This document shows, piece after piece, positions 22,406 to 34,376 of a stretch of 64,000 bases of DNA (its first letter is position 1; each line of letters begins with the position of its first letter). Origin of the DNA: Sistotremastrum niveocremeum HHB9708 (lineage: Eukaryota; Basidiomycota; Agaricomycetes; Sistotremastrales; Sistotremastraceae); assembly GCA_001630475.1 (NCBI GenBank), contig KV419456.1, positions 1 through 64,000 of the forward strand. Reading direction: 5' to 3'. The position numbers and the translations under genes are program-made. The notes beneath the pieces were generated by a model. That model made no database searches and was not told the origin of the DNA. It saw only the letters and a program-made list of their open reading frames with translations.

Positions 22406-23558
22406 ATGGCGTTGCCCATCGACCTCTATCGTTCCATCGTGGAATTGATAGCAGACAGTACATCAACCCTCATTGCTCTAGCCACGGTATCCCGGGCATT
22501 TCAGTCAGAGGCTGAAAGAGTTCTCTGGAAATCGTTGAGTTTCCCACTCTACAGAGAAGATGAAACCTATATCACAAATGCATCCTTGATCGACCCTCTT
22601 ACCACGTTACGGACTCGGACTGCAAAATATGTGCGGAGACTGATGCTATTAGGACCTCGGCGAGGAGACCGACAACCTCGTTCTAATATTCTGCGCGATG
22701 AGATAATCCATACCGTCTCTCGCATGAAAAACCTGGAAGAATTTCTAATTGAGTCTGCTCATGGACTGGGCACTCAGCTCGCCCAAATCACCTTCCCTTC
22801 ATTGCGCCATCTTATCGTTCACGCCCCACTGGACAATTCCTTGGTCGATTTCATAATTAGGAATCGCAGTATACGACTACTCGATATGAGTGAGACTATT
22901 CCATCCGATGGCCTATCCATCAATGATGCTGCCTCTCCAGCTCGGACTCGGGCACTCCAAGCTCTCAGTATTCGAGCGGATGTCGTAGAATCGCTGTTAT
23001 GGCATCTTTCTAGTGTGGATCTCACCATCGTCTTCACAATACTCGATAACAGAGATTTCTCTGCGCTCCAAACCGAAGCCAAGTCACCTCTGCCCGTCCA
23101 AATCCTCCGCATCATTGGCCTCAGGGATATCGAGTACATCGAAGCATTAGAAAGGTTAGCACCAATCTTGCCATCGATCAAGGATCTTTCTGGAGCAACG
23201 ACCAGCGAAACAACGGTGAGATTGTTACCAATTTTCCGAAACATGATTTTGACCCGCTCACAATGTCGTTCAGATAGAACGTTTTCTGGCACTGATGACA
23301 CATTTCCCTCAGATGACCAAACTACACCTTGTCTACGAAGGCGTGATGTGGGACGAAAAATTTCGGAACATTACATCCTCGCTCGTAACTTCGTGCTCAT
23401 GTCTCGAGGTCTGTCATATTTGGGCATGGTCGGAGGCCTATCACGAAAAATGGACAGCGTCTCGGGCTGGACCTGATTATGATTTTGAGATACGGCAGGC
23501 GGTCGAATGGGACAGAGATCCTCAACCAAGTCCGGCATCAGTGTGGCCGTCCTCGTGA
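22406..23558 (+). CDS. F-box-like protein with leucine-rich tail, 364 aa
   Basis: Probable substrate adaptor of an SCF ubiquitin ligase. Two exons, intron 23216-23273; the start sits in the good context ACCATGG. Residues 1-45 (LPIDLYRSIVELIADST, ALATVSRAFQSEAERVLWKSL) have the F-box pattern: P near the start, hydrophobic helices, and the closing W. The rest is a series of Leu-rich segments (ITFPSLRHLIVHAPLDN, LPVQILRIIGLRDIEYI, FPQMTKLHLVYEG) like the loose LRRs of basidiomycete F-box proteins. Such genes are highly amplified in this phylum. The target is unknown. Confidence 0.8.
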
Positions 23559-23845
23559 TTCCGACTTCACCTAGGGGTCACGACTCCACTCGAGCAGATG
23601 AAACATCACAACTTCGAGTTTAGACGAGAATTTGAAATTCGCTTACGACATGGAGGAAATGAGAAAGGTTGCAGTTTCAGTCAGCAGGAATCGGACCGGA
23701 CGATTTTCTTGTCATTATTGTGAAGCAGATGCTGCATTCCATTCGATAGAAGCAGGCGTACTAGTATACAAGAATAGAACATATACACACGAAAGCATTC
23801 TGATATCCACCATCCGCAGAACGCAAGTTCCTCCACAGAGACGGA

Positions 23846-25741
23846 TCAGGCTTTGATAGGAACAAGAAATCCTCCGAGATCCGACACCTTTCCTTCGAAT
23901 GGTTTACCCATATCTTCGTACCCCATCGCCGCCCAATGCTTTTCATTCTCTTCGTCAGGAATTTCCCAGGCCTCATCCCACCCCAACCCGCTCCTCTCCC
24001 ACATCCCAGCGGCCTGACCGTGGGAAACCCATCCCATATAATCCATCAAGACTCCAGCCGATCGAATGAACAAGCTCCCATCGACCTTAGATATGCCTGC
24101 AATATACTCTTCGCCGGTAACGGGATCAACAGAGCCTGGGATCGCTCCGGCTGATGTTGTCCCATAATGAAGGGCGGAATAGTAGAGCGAACGAAAGACT
24201 TTGATCGTATGGGCGTCGGGGGCGTGGATGACATCCTGGACAATCGCCGGCCATGGATTATCGATCGAAGCTGTTCCAGTCTTGAGGTCGGCTCGTTGAG
24301 TCGGTGGGGCAGGAGTGTCGGTGAATCGCATTATGTAAGAGGGGTCGACTCTCGGGCGTCCACGATCAATGAACCAGATGCCTATGATGTACATCCACAT
24401 CCGCAATAGATCGACCTTATATTGCGGTGTTTCGAGGAGACGAAGGAGGGATGGCAGAAGAGAAACCGAAGTGATAAAATGCATGGTTTGGAAGTCCAAC
24501 CGGACTTTACGATTGACGCGTCCGACAGAGAAATGGATCAGTGTCATGACCCAGAAACACTCTTCGACAGCCAAATCGATATTATCCGGGTCGATCGACC
24601 ATCTGTTGATAAGCTTTTGGAGCTCGGGTCCGCGTCCTGCCGAGGGAGACAGGAGATCGATGAATCGTTGTGGATTGCTGTAGTCCGGAGGATAAGGTTG
24701 GACTGGCTTCAAGATGTCGGAGTCGTATATCGCGCGAAGAACTCCGAGGAGGGATAACCCAGATTGATTCCCGACAGCACTTTCAATCGAGATAGGTCGA
24801 TAATCATCGAGAGGGTTGGCGAGCTCGGATAGGAATATTCCCGACTTATGGATACATGACTGCGCAAGACCTGCAATGATAGTCGAACTTCGTGTCAGTG
24901 GCAATCACATGACCGAAGTATTGGTCTGGCTCACCTCCCGCAATCAAGCCAGGGATCGAAAATTCCGCACCGAACTAAAAAGGAAGTCTCAATATACAAT
25001 AGAAAGGAATGACGGCATTCGACACTCACTCCTATTTGAATCATCGGATGTACGCTGTCCAAATGTCAGATTTAGATTCTATGAAAGTTGAGATCGACAT
25101 ACAGTCCGCCCATAAACCTGAGTAGCATTCTCCGATTCCCCTCATTCGCGTTCGCAGAGAACACGTACTCTTCCAACGCTCTCGATGTGCCCTTCCTCGC
25201 TACGATGCCCGAGAAGAATGTCAAGTACGGTCCGTATACACTGCTTCTAGTTCAGGAATGCGCTGAGATCGAACAGGATGACACAAACCGTTGATCGCCC
25301 AGCCAAGTATCCCAATTATCGTCATTTATCTCCCCTTCCTTAGGGATCCCATCGATGACGATCCCCTTGGCAGACAAGTCAATGGGGCGTTGCAGACGAT
25401 TTTCTTCAGAGAATATCGACCTAAGGAGCGATGCAGGAGCTCCGAGATCGTATGCAACCAAGAGACTGGCAGATTTCAATCGTGATTCACGGAAGATATC
25501 GGAATAGACCTTACTGGTGGGAAAGATGGTTGTGGAGTCCAGCGGAATGATAGTAGCAATGATTGAATTTGAAGTCTTTGTCGAGTAACTTGAGAACTTC
25601 GGCTTTCGATGACGCAGTCTGGCCTGCGAGATTCAACAGGCCACGCGAAAGATCATCGATATCGATTAATTGAGTATGTTCCATGATGCTGTACGACCAG
25701 TGTTGCAATGGCGGGTCGTAGAGAAGCGTGGAAACAGGCAT
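23846..25741 (-). CDS. questin oxidase-like (AflY family) Baeyer-Villiger oxidase, 543 aa
   Basis: Family of cofactor-poor oxidases that open anthraquinone-type rings in fungal polyketide pathways (questin oxidase, AflY). Six exons; introns 24871-24934, 24975-25029, 25055-25102, 25241-25288 and 25466-25514. Diagnostic stretches: FNHCYYHSAGLHNHLSHHLL then VAYDLGAPASLL (about 60-90), YLTFFSGIVARKGTSRALEEY (about 140), and GGLVHPMIQIGFGAEF with PGLIAGGLAQ (about 180-205). The C-terminal half has further conserved His and Trp segments (IHFSVGRVNRKVRLDFQTMH). The frame is complete. No polyketide synthase is in view, so the substrate is open; it may act with the nearby pump and reductase. Confidence 0.85.
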
Positions 25742-26270
25742 CCGTTCCTTGTGCTCTTAAATAGAGTCTGCGATGTCTGAGGTCGACTCTATTTGGACGA
25801 AGGATGACATTGAACGGGTACCTCAACGTCGTGTTCCATGTAAGCTGAGCTCTGAGAAGTCATCGAAAATGACCAAATTCCCAAGGTGGGACCAGGCGGT
25901 GCGTAACACTGATGACGCCAGAGTAGCTCTCAGTGCCTGGGCGAGCCATCCAGATCAGCGTTTGACGAAATTGAAAAGCCTTCTTTTATAGAGTAGTATC
26001 GCATCTGACAGACGTTTGATTCTGGAGTCTTTTTCTCTAAATGTCAGAATCAGCTTTCGTCGAGAGAATCGTCCAGATGAATGAGCTTTACGTCAAAGCT
26101 TTTGACCGTCGACTAGCAACTGATTCAACGACGAATCAAGGTGTTCCTTTCATGACCAAGCCTTCTGGCTTTTCAATAGCAAGGGTGTGAATGGGCCGCG
26201 ATTGAATGATGCTGGCGTGGGTGGGATTGACCTAGAGTCTAGCTTCGAGAGATTCAGGAAGCAACCACGT
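25742..26270. other. intergenic, oxidase promoter side
   Basis: Contains the upstream region of the oxidase gene. No supported gene; a short plus-strand frame at 25773-25991 has no recognisable features. Confidence 0.4.
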
Positions 26271-26573
26271 TCAGAATGGATGCGGCAGAAGCGCTCTCGG
26301 ACTTACGAACTTGTTCAGCCGTTCATTCATTCGAGTACGGTCGCCCTCGAGTCTGTAGTAGACTTTGCCCGATTCTTTTTTCCGAGCTCGATCCTCGACT
26401 TCGATTCCCACGCCGGGTACCCGGAGGCCAATCTCTAGGTTCCGATTCTGCAGATATGTAGTGAGATCTTGTTGAAGAGGAACGTAATGTCGAGATCCCA
26501 AGACCCGACCGTAGGTACTGCCGTACTGGCAAAGGTGCTTTGTCGTCGGCTGTGCTGTGACTTTCGGCTGCAA
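26271..26573 (-). pseudogene. gene fragment of the KVYYRLEGDR family, copy A
   Basis: An open minus-strand stretch reading LQQDLTTYLQNRNLEIG, VPGVGIEVEDRARKK and ESGKVYYRLEGDRTRMNERL, ending at a GTAAGT donor near 26307. The same sequence in broken form lies inverted at 28967-29100. No start codon or flanking exons could be attached, so I treat it as an isolated exon or relic. The function is unknown. Confidence 0.5.
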
Positions 26574-27846
26574 ATAATTACGTATGTGCTAAGCAGCATA
26601 CTCGTGCAACTTCAACTTCACGCTACGAGTCGCCGTAGGACTCTGAATCAACGTTGGGTCCTCTCGTGGCCCTCAGATTCTATTCTAGACTGTCGATTCA
26701 AAGCTCGCTGATTGTTCTTGCAGCCAATCCGGACAAGCAGTTGTCAATCAGGGAGACCGGGTAATATTAAGCCGGGCATCACTCGTCACGGCGGACAGAC
26801 TAGTACGATATTGGCTCACAGTTTGATCCCATGTGGCCAACATTAGCCCAACAAGCACAAGTTGGCAAAATGACCGTGATCACGGTCAAAATAAGCGCCC
26901 AATGTAAACTCCGCCCTGGAAGTTTGTCAGTTGCGAACTTGGTTCAAACTTTGTCTCGGCGCGTCTGAGCGAAAGATTGATGGCTGAACTGACTGTGACA
27001 GAGTCAGAATGCTCTTAAATACACCAGCAAGTGCAGTTTGGAACAGAAATAGGATTTGCTTGTGAACAAACCTGAGATCGACTCGGAGTTTTGAGTTGAG
27101 TTTTGTGGCAGAGCAATCAATGACTCGACGGCAAATTACAAGAAGTTATCGAGTCCCAGGTTCTCAGAGTACTTGTTGCAGCTACGGTATTTCTCAAACC
27201 TTTCTAATGTCAATAGTCCGTCATCGCTGATGTTCCAATTGCAATTGTCCGGGAATCCTTATAGGGTCTACTCAGCATATCATAAACTGACAATAGATTC
27301 TCAGTTACGAAGAGATTGATAACCATTTTCCAGATTTGCAGCTGTAACGGAATCAATGCCCTTAGATTGAGTAGAATGAAAATCCGGCATACCTCAGTCA
27401 AAACCGATGAACCTCAACTAAGCGCTAAGCGCAAATGATATGTATGCAAGCGTCACAATTGGCTCGCAATCAAAGATTATGTTTGACTTGATTCTGGAGT
27501 GGTAAATCCATAATTACCGATTTGAATAACTTGCTTGAATCCGATAGTCTTGATTGGGGACTTTGTCTGCAAGAGTGGGTAGGGGAATGGTTAGATCTCG
27601 AGAAGTATCGGTTCCATTTTATTCCTGTTGCCAGATCCGCACGCACAAAGCGACCCGTTGTCCGGAAGGTATACAACAAGAAATGGAGCTACCCGCAAAA
27701 GCACGAACGCAGACTTGAGATCCAATTTCGCAGCGTCAGGCTTTTCTTGGAGGTTCATTCTTGAGTGCTAATTGGCCTGTGTACGTCGCACGGACATCGG
27801 GGGGCGACACCGTGGGGCCGGATGAGTAGAAATAGACATCTTCAAA
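26574..27846. other. gene-poor stretch
   Basis: About 1.3 kb without a supported gene. An open plus-strand frame at 27522-27764 (80 codons, Trp- and Lys-rich) is the only candidate and has no recognisable domain. Composition is more AT-rich than the flanking genes. Confidence 0.4.
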
Positions 27847-28552
27847 TTATTCAGACTGTGCCAGGATACATGTATAAGAATCAGGAGATACCTCATAAGA
27901 GCGTCTCTTGAAGGGTGTCAATGACATAAGTCCTGCAATGGGAGCTGCACTAACTTCAAATGGCGACTCAGTTCCTGACACAACAGTACTATGCAACACG
28001 ATGGGCATGGAGAGAGGAGCGGGGACGATGGCCTCTGGCGCTCGAGTTGGACAAGGAGGTGTGACTTCTTGAACGTTACTGCTATCGATATCAACGAAGG
28101 CATTGATGTGGATTGGTGAAGACGGGAAGAAGATCCAGCGGAAACGATACCGGCTACATGACATTCAGAATAGTTTCAAAATGAGAGGTAGCGACGTGAC
28201 GTACATGTAGCGGTGTTTTGACACCCACGACACATGCTTTGATATACTCAAACATCCACCACACTTATCATATTGCGGAATTGTCTGAATCACAATGTCA
28301 ATGTCAATACCACTGCTGATGTAGGAGCACAAACCTGACGACGCATCCGGCATTCAGAACAATCCTTGTCGGCGGGCTTCTTGAAGCATCCACTAGAAAA
28401 AACACAGACACGTTCGAACTTTGAAGCACATTTAAAAGGGCAACAAAAAGGAGTATGCGGGAAGTGGAGGGCTCGACGAACGATGGGTGCAAAGGCAGGC
28501 GAGGAGGCTTAGTGTTGTTTTCTTGGATGAGGTCCGGACTGGATCCATTCAT
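27847..28552 (-). CDS. small Cys-rich (zinc ribbon-like) orphan protein, 171 aa
   Basis: Four-exon model with introns 28154-28204, 28285-28334 and 28393-28481, giving one frame from ATG 28552 to stop 27847. Residues 26-54 hold GCFKKPADKDCSECRMRRQ and YDKCGGC, that is CxxC, 12 residues, CxxC, the spacing of a zinc ribbon; the cysteines are spread over three exons. The rest is Pro/Ser-rich (VPAPLSMPIVLHS) with a basic patch FKRRS. The start faces that of a weak plus-strand frame at 28567. I do not recognise the family. A small nuclear or RNA-binding protein is a guess. Confidence 0.5.
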
Positions 28553-28566
28553 CTTCCCAAAGCAAT

Positions 28567-28926
28567 ATGACCAGAGAGTCGGTGGAAAGCGAGATCAGCA
28601 TTATTCCCCAACAAACCGTCGTCGTCGACAAAGACAGGCTTGCTGGGCATGACGGTGTCGAGGCACTCTTTTCAATCTCCGACTCATGCTCCGGACTCCG
28701 GACCTACATTCGGCAGACCCGGAAACGAGCTTCAGATCTTGCTTCAGATATGTCAACATATGCAGTGACTTTTGTATGTATGGAACTGAAATATGTTTGT
28801 CGGATATTCGATACTATTGAATCCCGAGAGTCTTACATGCTTCACTCAATTTTGTGTCTCGATGCCGCAAGCTCACGATGCCGTCGCCTATCGCATGGCC
28901 GACGTGACCGCTCATTAATTTCATGA
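28567..28926 (+). CDS. weak open frame, possible first exon of a small gene
   Basis: A 119-codon frame starting MTRESVESEISIIPQ and containing DSCSGLRTYIRQTRKRASDL. Codon use looks protein-like to about 28770, where a GTATGT donor occurs; the rest may be intronic. No second exon in a fitting phase was found. It could be the 5' part of the relic at 28967-29100. Confidence 0.3.
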   Translation: MTRESVESEISIIPQQTVVVDKDRLAGHDGVEALFSISDSCSGLRTYIRQTRKRASDLASDMSTYAVTFVCMELKYVCRIFDTIESRESYMLHSILCLDAASSRCRRLSHGRRDRSLIS

Positions 28927-28966
28927 AACGCCCTGAGAACCGATACATATCTAAGATTTGAAGCAC

Positions 28967-29100
28967 CTCTCCCAGCTCCAGGATCTTGGTCTCGGTGAAT
29001 CTGTCGTGGGTATCGAAATCGAAGGTCCCGAGCCAAAATGAAATCGGAGAAAGTCTACTACAGACTCGAGGGCGACCGTATTCGAGCGTGCCGGAGAAAT
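28967..29100 (+). pseudogene. gene fragment of the KVYYRLEGDR family, copy B
   Basis: On the plus strand this reads LQDLGLGESVVGIEIEGPEPK and then, after a one-base frame shift, KSEKVYYRLEGDRIRA. It matches copy A at 26271-26573 in order and wording but lies in the opposite orientation. The frame shift and missing flanks mark it as a relic. Confidence 0.55.
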
Positions 29101-29893
29101 GTGCTTACGTCATCCTGCTATCTCACTCCCGAGCGCAGGGAGGAAAGTTGTGTTCTGCGACTTCTGCTTCGAATTTTCTTCGGTTTGAAACGATTAATCC
29201 GCGGGACGTACGACTGAAATCTGGGCATTGCTTTCATCGAACTCGGCGTCTGTTTTATTTTCCCTTCGTTGGACTGGGTCAAGTAGACCGTAGACGCACA
29301 GAATCGAGTCAATCGACGGCTAGTATTGGTTCAATGGTCAAAAAGAGCCTCAGGTGAATCACAAAAATTTTGAAAGATAACGCTCAGGAATTGGAAGCAA
29401 CGATGAAACCATTCCTTTCCCCATGAGTACCGATTCCGTCATCGACAAAGATATTGAGATCGAATGTGAATGTTAGTTCTCAAACGAACGGCTGTCAAGC
29501 TCTCCTACCACTCTGACTCGTAACGCACTTGAGGTTCAGAGACACCGCCTCGTATTTAAAGGCTAACAGCGTTGAAAAAAAATCGTTTAGAGGCGACAGC
29601 ATGGTTCCTCGTCCCCAGTACTCCGGAGGTCTTACAATAGGAGCTTGCACGGCGAACATTTCCTCTACTGGATAATCACTCGTACGAGGAGTGTGTTGCC
29701 TTTGATCGTTCGAATGTGGTCCAATCTTTCATGCTTCGACAATCCACGGAATATTATTGGCTACAATGATCGGATGCATGATATAAGAATGAGTCGCAGA
29801 GCATACGGAACTGAACGAGAGCAACAAAAAGTGAGTGCTACAGCAGGACGAGAATTAGAAAATGAGTCGAGCAAGAGATGATAAGGTGATGTC
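29101..29893. other. no gene recognised
   Basis: About 800 bp. A plus-strand frame at 28986-29357 is an out-of-frame reading of the relic. A 78-codon frame at 29645-29881 starts without context. Nothing else stands out. Confidence 0.4.
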
Positions 29894-30211
29894 TCAAGTA
29901 ACGAAAGGCAACCGGGCACAAAATGTCAAAAATCGTAGAAAGGATCGGCCATGGAATCTGAGACAGAACGGCCTCGATTCTGACAATTCATGCATTCCAT
30001 TCTGAATTTGTTCTGCACTTTCTGTGTGCTTCCCCAGAACTGAATCGCAGAGCGAAATGGCGGAAACAAAAGAACAATTAGAACGATGCATAAACTGGTT
30101 GAGACACCGGTTCACGTACTGCGGCACAACGGCATTGTTGATAACCGTGATCCACGTGTTGATCACTGAAACGACATGTAGGTCTTCCACAATCTTGAGT
30201 CTTTTCTCCAT
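29894..30211 (-). CDS. weak candidate exon, Cys-rich in two frames
   Basis: A 105-codon frame from an ATG at 30211 (MEKRLKIVEDLHVVSV). The overlapping frame one base away is also open and reads GRPTCRFSDQHVDHGYQQC followed by RC, a Cys/His pattern that looks more protein-like and follows a TTTCAG acceptor near 30238. One of the two is probably an exon of a small gene. I cannot decide which. Confidence 0.3.
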   Translation of the reverse strand: MEKRLKIVEDLHVVSVINTWITVINNAVVPQYVNRCLNQFMHRSNCSFVSAISLCDSVLGKHTESAEQIQNGMHELSESRPFCLRFHGRSFLRFLTFCARLPFVT

Positions 30212-30266
30212 GATGTCTCACTACGAAGTGCTGAAACACGAATAGAGAAGACGTTCCAAAAGAGTA

Positions 30267-31010
30267 TTAGTACGTCAGGACGTCAGTGCCTGATCGCCGC
30301 AGAAGGAGAAGCGGAGTGCACCTGACAAACGGTGTAATAATCGCCCCATCTAGATAAGGAATGTTAGTACGAGATCTAAGACGATCTCCAAGATTGGAAA
30401 TCGATAGGGCAGACTCACACTTCTCGTTTACACATAATAATATCGCTGAGCGATGAAATGGAATATTTGGGGAAGGGAAGGGAGCGGGAGGCTGAAGTAG
30501 AGAACGTAGAATACGAAAGAAAGGGTGTGCCCAGGTGCGCAGCACGAGACAAGTGAGGCGACTCGTTTCCTTCGGAGGTCCCTCTTTTGTACATGAGATC
30601 AGCGAGAACTAAGGTAATAACAAGGCCCACGGAAGCACAACCACGTGCTCTGGGTGAGGCAATGTGCGATAATACGTACTTGTATGATATCAAGATGCAG
30701 CGTCTAGAGCGCGAGGCGTTCGTGCAGTCCAGCAGGGAGATACGGGCTTAGTTATCGTTTGCCGAGATAGTGGTTGGTGGGCGTCAAATTCGCTGTCCTT
30801 GTATGACTTTTGAACTCGTGAACAGGGCCAAATGAGGTAATCCGGAGGAGTGAAGACGGGTCCTGGGGCTTCCGGCCTAACTTGTAATGCAATCTGAAGA
30901 TCCGGATTCGGACAAGGCAAGCTTCGATCTAAACAAAGCAGTATCAATAGCAAAAGAACAATACACCAAGGAGCTTCCCTGAAGCTCGGCGTCAGAAAAC
31001 TGATTAAAAT
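30267..31010 (-). CDS. candidate secreted or membrane protein, exons unresolved
   Basis: A hydrophobic signal-like segment (WCIVLLLLILLCLDRS) near 30930-30975 opens a frame with PCPNPDLQIALQVRPEAP that runs to about 30690. Then come likely introns (GTACGT donor near 30680, CTTAG acceptor near 30610) and further open segments to 30267. No single consistent model from ATG to stop was found. An orphan small membrane protein, or a decayed copy, are both possible. Confidence 0.3.
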
Positions 31011-31941
31011 TGGAAATCAAGTTCTCCGAGCGCTAAGAGAAGGAGGTCTCGTCATCGAAAGGTGAGAGATGGTATTCAAAAGACGTGAGATCCTTCTCGA
31101 GATTAGATTCGATTCTTGCGAAGGGGAGAATTCTCGGCATCGTCGTTGTCTAACAAAAAGGCAATCATCAGAGAGCCAGTCCGGCAGGAGCTTGGGAAAA
31201 ATGGTTACAAATCCCTATCGCGGTGCCTAATGACTTCAACGCCTTTGGTGAGCCAATGACGGGTCTTGATAGCAGAAAATATGCATTATCGCGGACCGAC
31301 AGCCGCCAGCAGTCGGGGAAATTCCCCGCGATCAGGAACAATGGGTGACTGTGACTGTCACGTCATGCCTCGCCCCCGCTTCTTCCGTCACGTCATCAAC
31401 GGCACATGTCTCGTCCAGCAGGACCTTCCATAGGCTGGAACTTGGGTCGTAAGTATTTTCGTATTGCATCGTATTCGAAGCTTCTTGATCGTCTTCTGTT
31501 CGCGATCAGCCGCGAAGATACAGTATTACATCTTTCAATATATTATCCCAATGATATAGCTTCAATCCCAAGACCCACCATGCGGCGGCCGCATTCACGG
31601 GTTTCCGTTGGACTCGATTATGCCAAGGTCAAGTGGGCAAAGAAAAACCAGCAGCGGTAATTGATGAACGCATAAAGTCTTCGTTTCGCCCTCGGAAAAC
31701 CTGCAGGAAACCGACATGGGTTCGGCATTTAACGATTGGAAAGCTCGAAGCCCGTACATGAGCGGGCATAACTGTCGACATCACTTAGAAGTTCTCGATG
31801 TCTTATGGTCTCGGCTTTGGGTCCCGTTTTTCCTTTTCGTTCTTCCAGTGAGACAATGCTTACTGGCAATACAAACTGTCAACAAAATATACAGGATTCG
31901 GCAGCAAGTTATTCTTCTCGAAATGTAACAGCACTGGCGCG
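31011..31941. other. intergenic; short plus-strand frame only
   Basis: A plus-strand start at 31406 (MSRPAGPSIGWNLG) leads into a GTAAGT donor and a CCAAG acceptor at about 31579, giving a possible 45-codon two-exon product. There is no family support. Nothing else is seen. Confidence 0.35.
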
Positions 31942-32934
31942 TTACAACGGCTTCGCTATCGGGAGAAACGGGATCAACAAACCATGTGAGGCGCCAGGAT
32001 CCCGGAATAACTTTCTCAAGATACAACAAATAATACAGGCAAGACCGACGAGAAAAAGTATGCCATACAGTGGGAAGCACAGAGTCCATACGAGACGATA
32101 GAAAGTCCGGAGGGTAAAATAACAATGATCACGTATACAACTGATCAGTTCTTTCGATTCCTTGAAGAGCTGCCGCTTCGGGCGATACGATCTTCGTACC
32201 ATTCACTTTGGTCAGCAACCTCATCAGCTCGAAGTTCTTTAGTTGGACGAGAGGAGCTCGTGACTGACCTAACAATCAACGTAGCCATCCCGACAGCATC
32301 TCCAATACCAGCGATACGCCTCGCACCCGACAGCAAACCATCCACATCTCCCACGTCCTGATTCCGGTCGATCAAAAATTCCAATAACTCAGGATTCTGC
32401 CGTTCGATCTTCCGCATCAGAGCTATCAATTCCTTGGAAGCATTCGATCGCTTGGCTCGACTTTTCTTCTGGATAGCACTGCGACGCTCTGTGAGTGGTT
32501 CTGAGGCCTGTTTCGGAGGTATGGGAAGATTCGAGTTCACGATTTTAAGATGTCGATCATTTTGAGTCCCGGGGCTGGCTGCCTCACGAGAGAGGGAGTG
32601 AGTGTCGGTATTCTTTCGATGAGGTGGGTGAATGTCGTCGGGTGGTTGTGCAGCGTGTCCTAGAACAGGACGACCGTCTGCGGTTGTTCTGAAAATTTCG
32701 AGAGATGGAAAATCCGGGCTCTCTGCATTCCATCATAAGAAAAAATATGTGAAGGTAAGACGAGCACAAACCATTTGGAATAAATCCATGCGTCACAGCG
32801 ATCGGTAGACTATTAGAAGATCTAAAATCTCGTGTGTCGATATCATGAGGGAGAGCGAGGTGCAGGAGAGATTCGAAAGGGAAATCGAATGTCAAGGCGA
32901 ACGGATCCAACTGTTCATGAAGATCAGAAGACAT
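31942..32934 (-). CDS. orphan helical protein with a C-terminal membrane segment, 297 aa
   Basis: Model with introns 32170-32219 and 32723-32771, ATG 32934 (MSSDLHEQLDPF). The middle is basic and helical (RRSAIQKKSRAKRSNASKEL, LRKIERQNPELLEF as a helical stretch, GARRIAGIGDAVG). If the 32170 intron (weak GTTGCT donor) is used, the protein ends with a strong membrane helix, WTLCFPLYGILFLVGLACII, then a basic flank and a short tail to 31942. Without that intron it stops at 32145 after 246 residues. The hydrophobic frame is open for 86 codons, so I prefer the longer form. Family unknown. It is one of four neighbouring orphan genes that each combine a hydrophobic segment with other parts. Confidence 0.5.
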
Positions 32935-33139
32935 CGGGGCCTCTAAGAACAGTAAACTCGACCCAGCCGTTCTCCACCTTTTATCCTCCCAACACACGTC
33001 AAGGTCCGCACCAAAAATCGTTCAATCCCCATCAATCCCCATCAGATTAGATACGCAAGCTATCAATGCGGTATAAAACACTCTCGTGACTTCCCGAATC
33101 AATACAGGGAGAGTTTTTCGAGGCTGTGTGAGAGTAGCG

Positions 33140-34255
33140 TCACTGAAAAGCTATAGCGATCGCTTGTAGTTTTCCCTCGGGCGGACGCGTGATGTAGTGA
33201 TAGGGGTTACTTCCATTGCTTTCCCACTTTGAATGCCGAGACTCGTCGAGCTTCCACCAAGGGAAAGGCCTGCGGTCCCGATCATGAAGCGCTAACGAGA
33301 GCCATTGTTGATTTCGCGGGATAACGAGTCTCAAGAATTCATCTTTGCCCGGGTCAACAAAGTTTAGGAAAAGTTCGAGCACGACGATCCCAGTAGATTC
33401 CTTATCTCAACGTGAGAACCGAAAGCGGAAGAGTTCCTGAGTATACAACCCGTAGCAACCAGGGAACCTTGCTTACACCCTGTTCGGTTTTCAACTTGAA
33501 CTCGAACATGGGCGCTTAGAACGATCAGGCATCTTATCCAGAACGGGCCGCGGCTCCGAGCCCATTGATATCGTGAACGTTTGTGCGGATGAACTTCATC
33601 TTTCTCTTCACAACTATCAGGTGCATCTCTGACACGCACAATAGGACCCGAGACTCGCGGAGTCCTAGAAAAGGGAGAGAGGCCCGTGTATTCAGAGTTG
33701 ATCGGACCGATGGTAAAGGTGCGATGCCCGCTTGAATTCTTGTCGAACAGATGGGGAAGACATCAATTTCTGACAACGTCAAAGCGTCCTGAATTTTCCG
33801 TATAATATTGCCATTCCTCAAGCGTTGTATAGAGAGACACGAAAGCTTAATCAGGAAAAGCAATGCAAGTACGAATGTCGTCGTAACGCACGATAGCGAG
33901 AAGGATGTGTCACAATCTAGGAGCGGTACTGGGAATCAGCATGCAAAGGAACACAGCAAAGTCGTTAATAACGGCCGATTAAGAAACTTGAAACAATGAT
34001 CCTCTGATGTGCAGTAGCACCATGCTCTTGTTGACAGTTTCGATACAGTGATTGAAGAGGAGAAGTAAACGGAGCTGAAAGAGTCGAAGACGATGATCCG
34101 GATGATGACGTTAAAGCGTGATAACAAGGTGAACATTCAGTAAGGCGTGATACGTGAAAGGGTTGCGATTTTCGACCGTAAATGGTGGACCAGACATCGG
34201 ACACAAGGGGGTTTCCTATTTGATGCGGAACAGTTTCGCCAGTCGTGCGATCCAT
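33140..34255 (-). CDS. orphan gene with a membrane segment, exon structure unresolved
   Basis: Several protein-like stretches on the minus strand: a start at 34255 (MDRTTGETVPHQIGN); a hydrophobic segment TTTFVLALLFLIKLSCLSIQ after an acceptor near 33936, followed by RNGNIIRKIQDALTLSEIDV; and a last exon from about 33400 reading STGIVVLELFLNFVDPGKDE, PWWKLDESRHSKWES and PYHYITRPPEGK to the stop at 33140. I could not join all pieces without breaking phase, so boundaries are approximate. It lies tail-to-head between two better-supported orphan membrane genes and may be part of the same group. Confidence 0.4.
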
Positions 34256-34376
34256 CGGTTTTTGTATTGAGGGTTCCGTCAAATCGGAGATCTCGGCGAA
34301 TCAGTGTTGTAATCGAAGAGACTAGTTCGTCGACGTAGCATTCGGCTTGAAGCAGTTCGTATTGGGATCGCTCGCT

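Noticed and set aside
22819-23301. Minus-strand open frame within the F-box gene
   Set aside because: Antisense shadow of the F-box coding exon.
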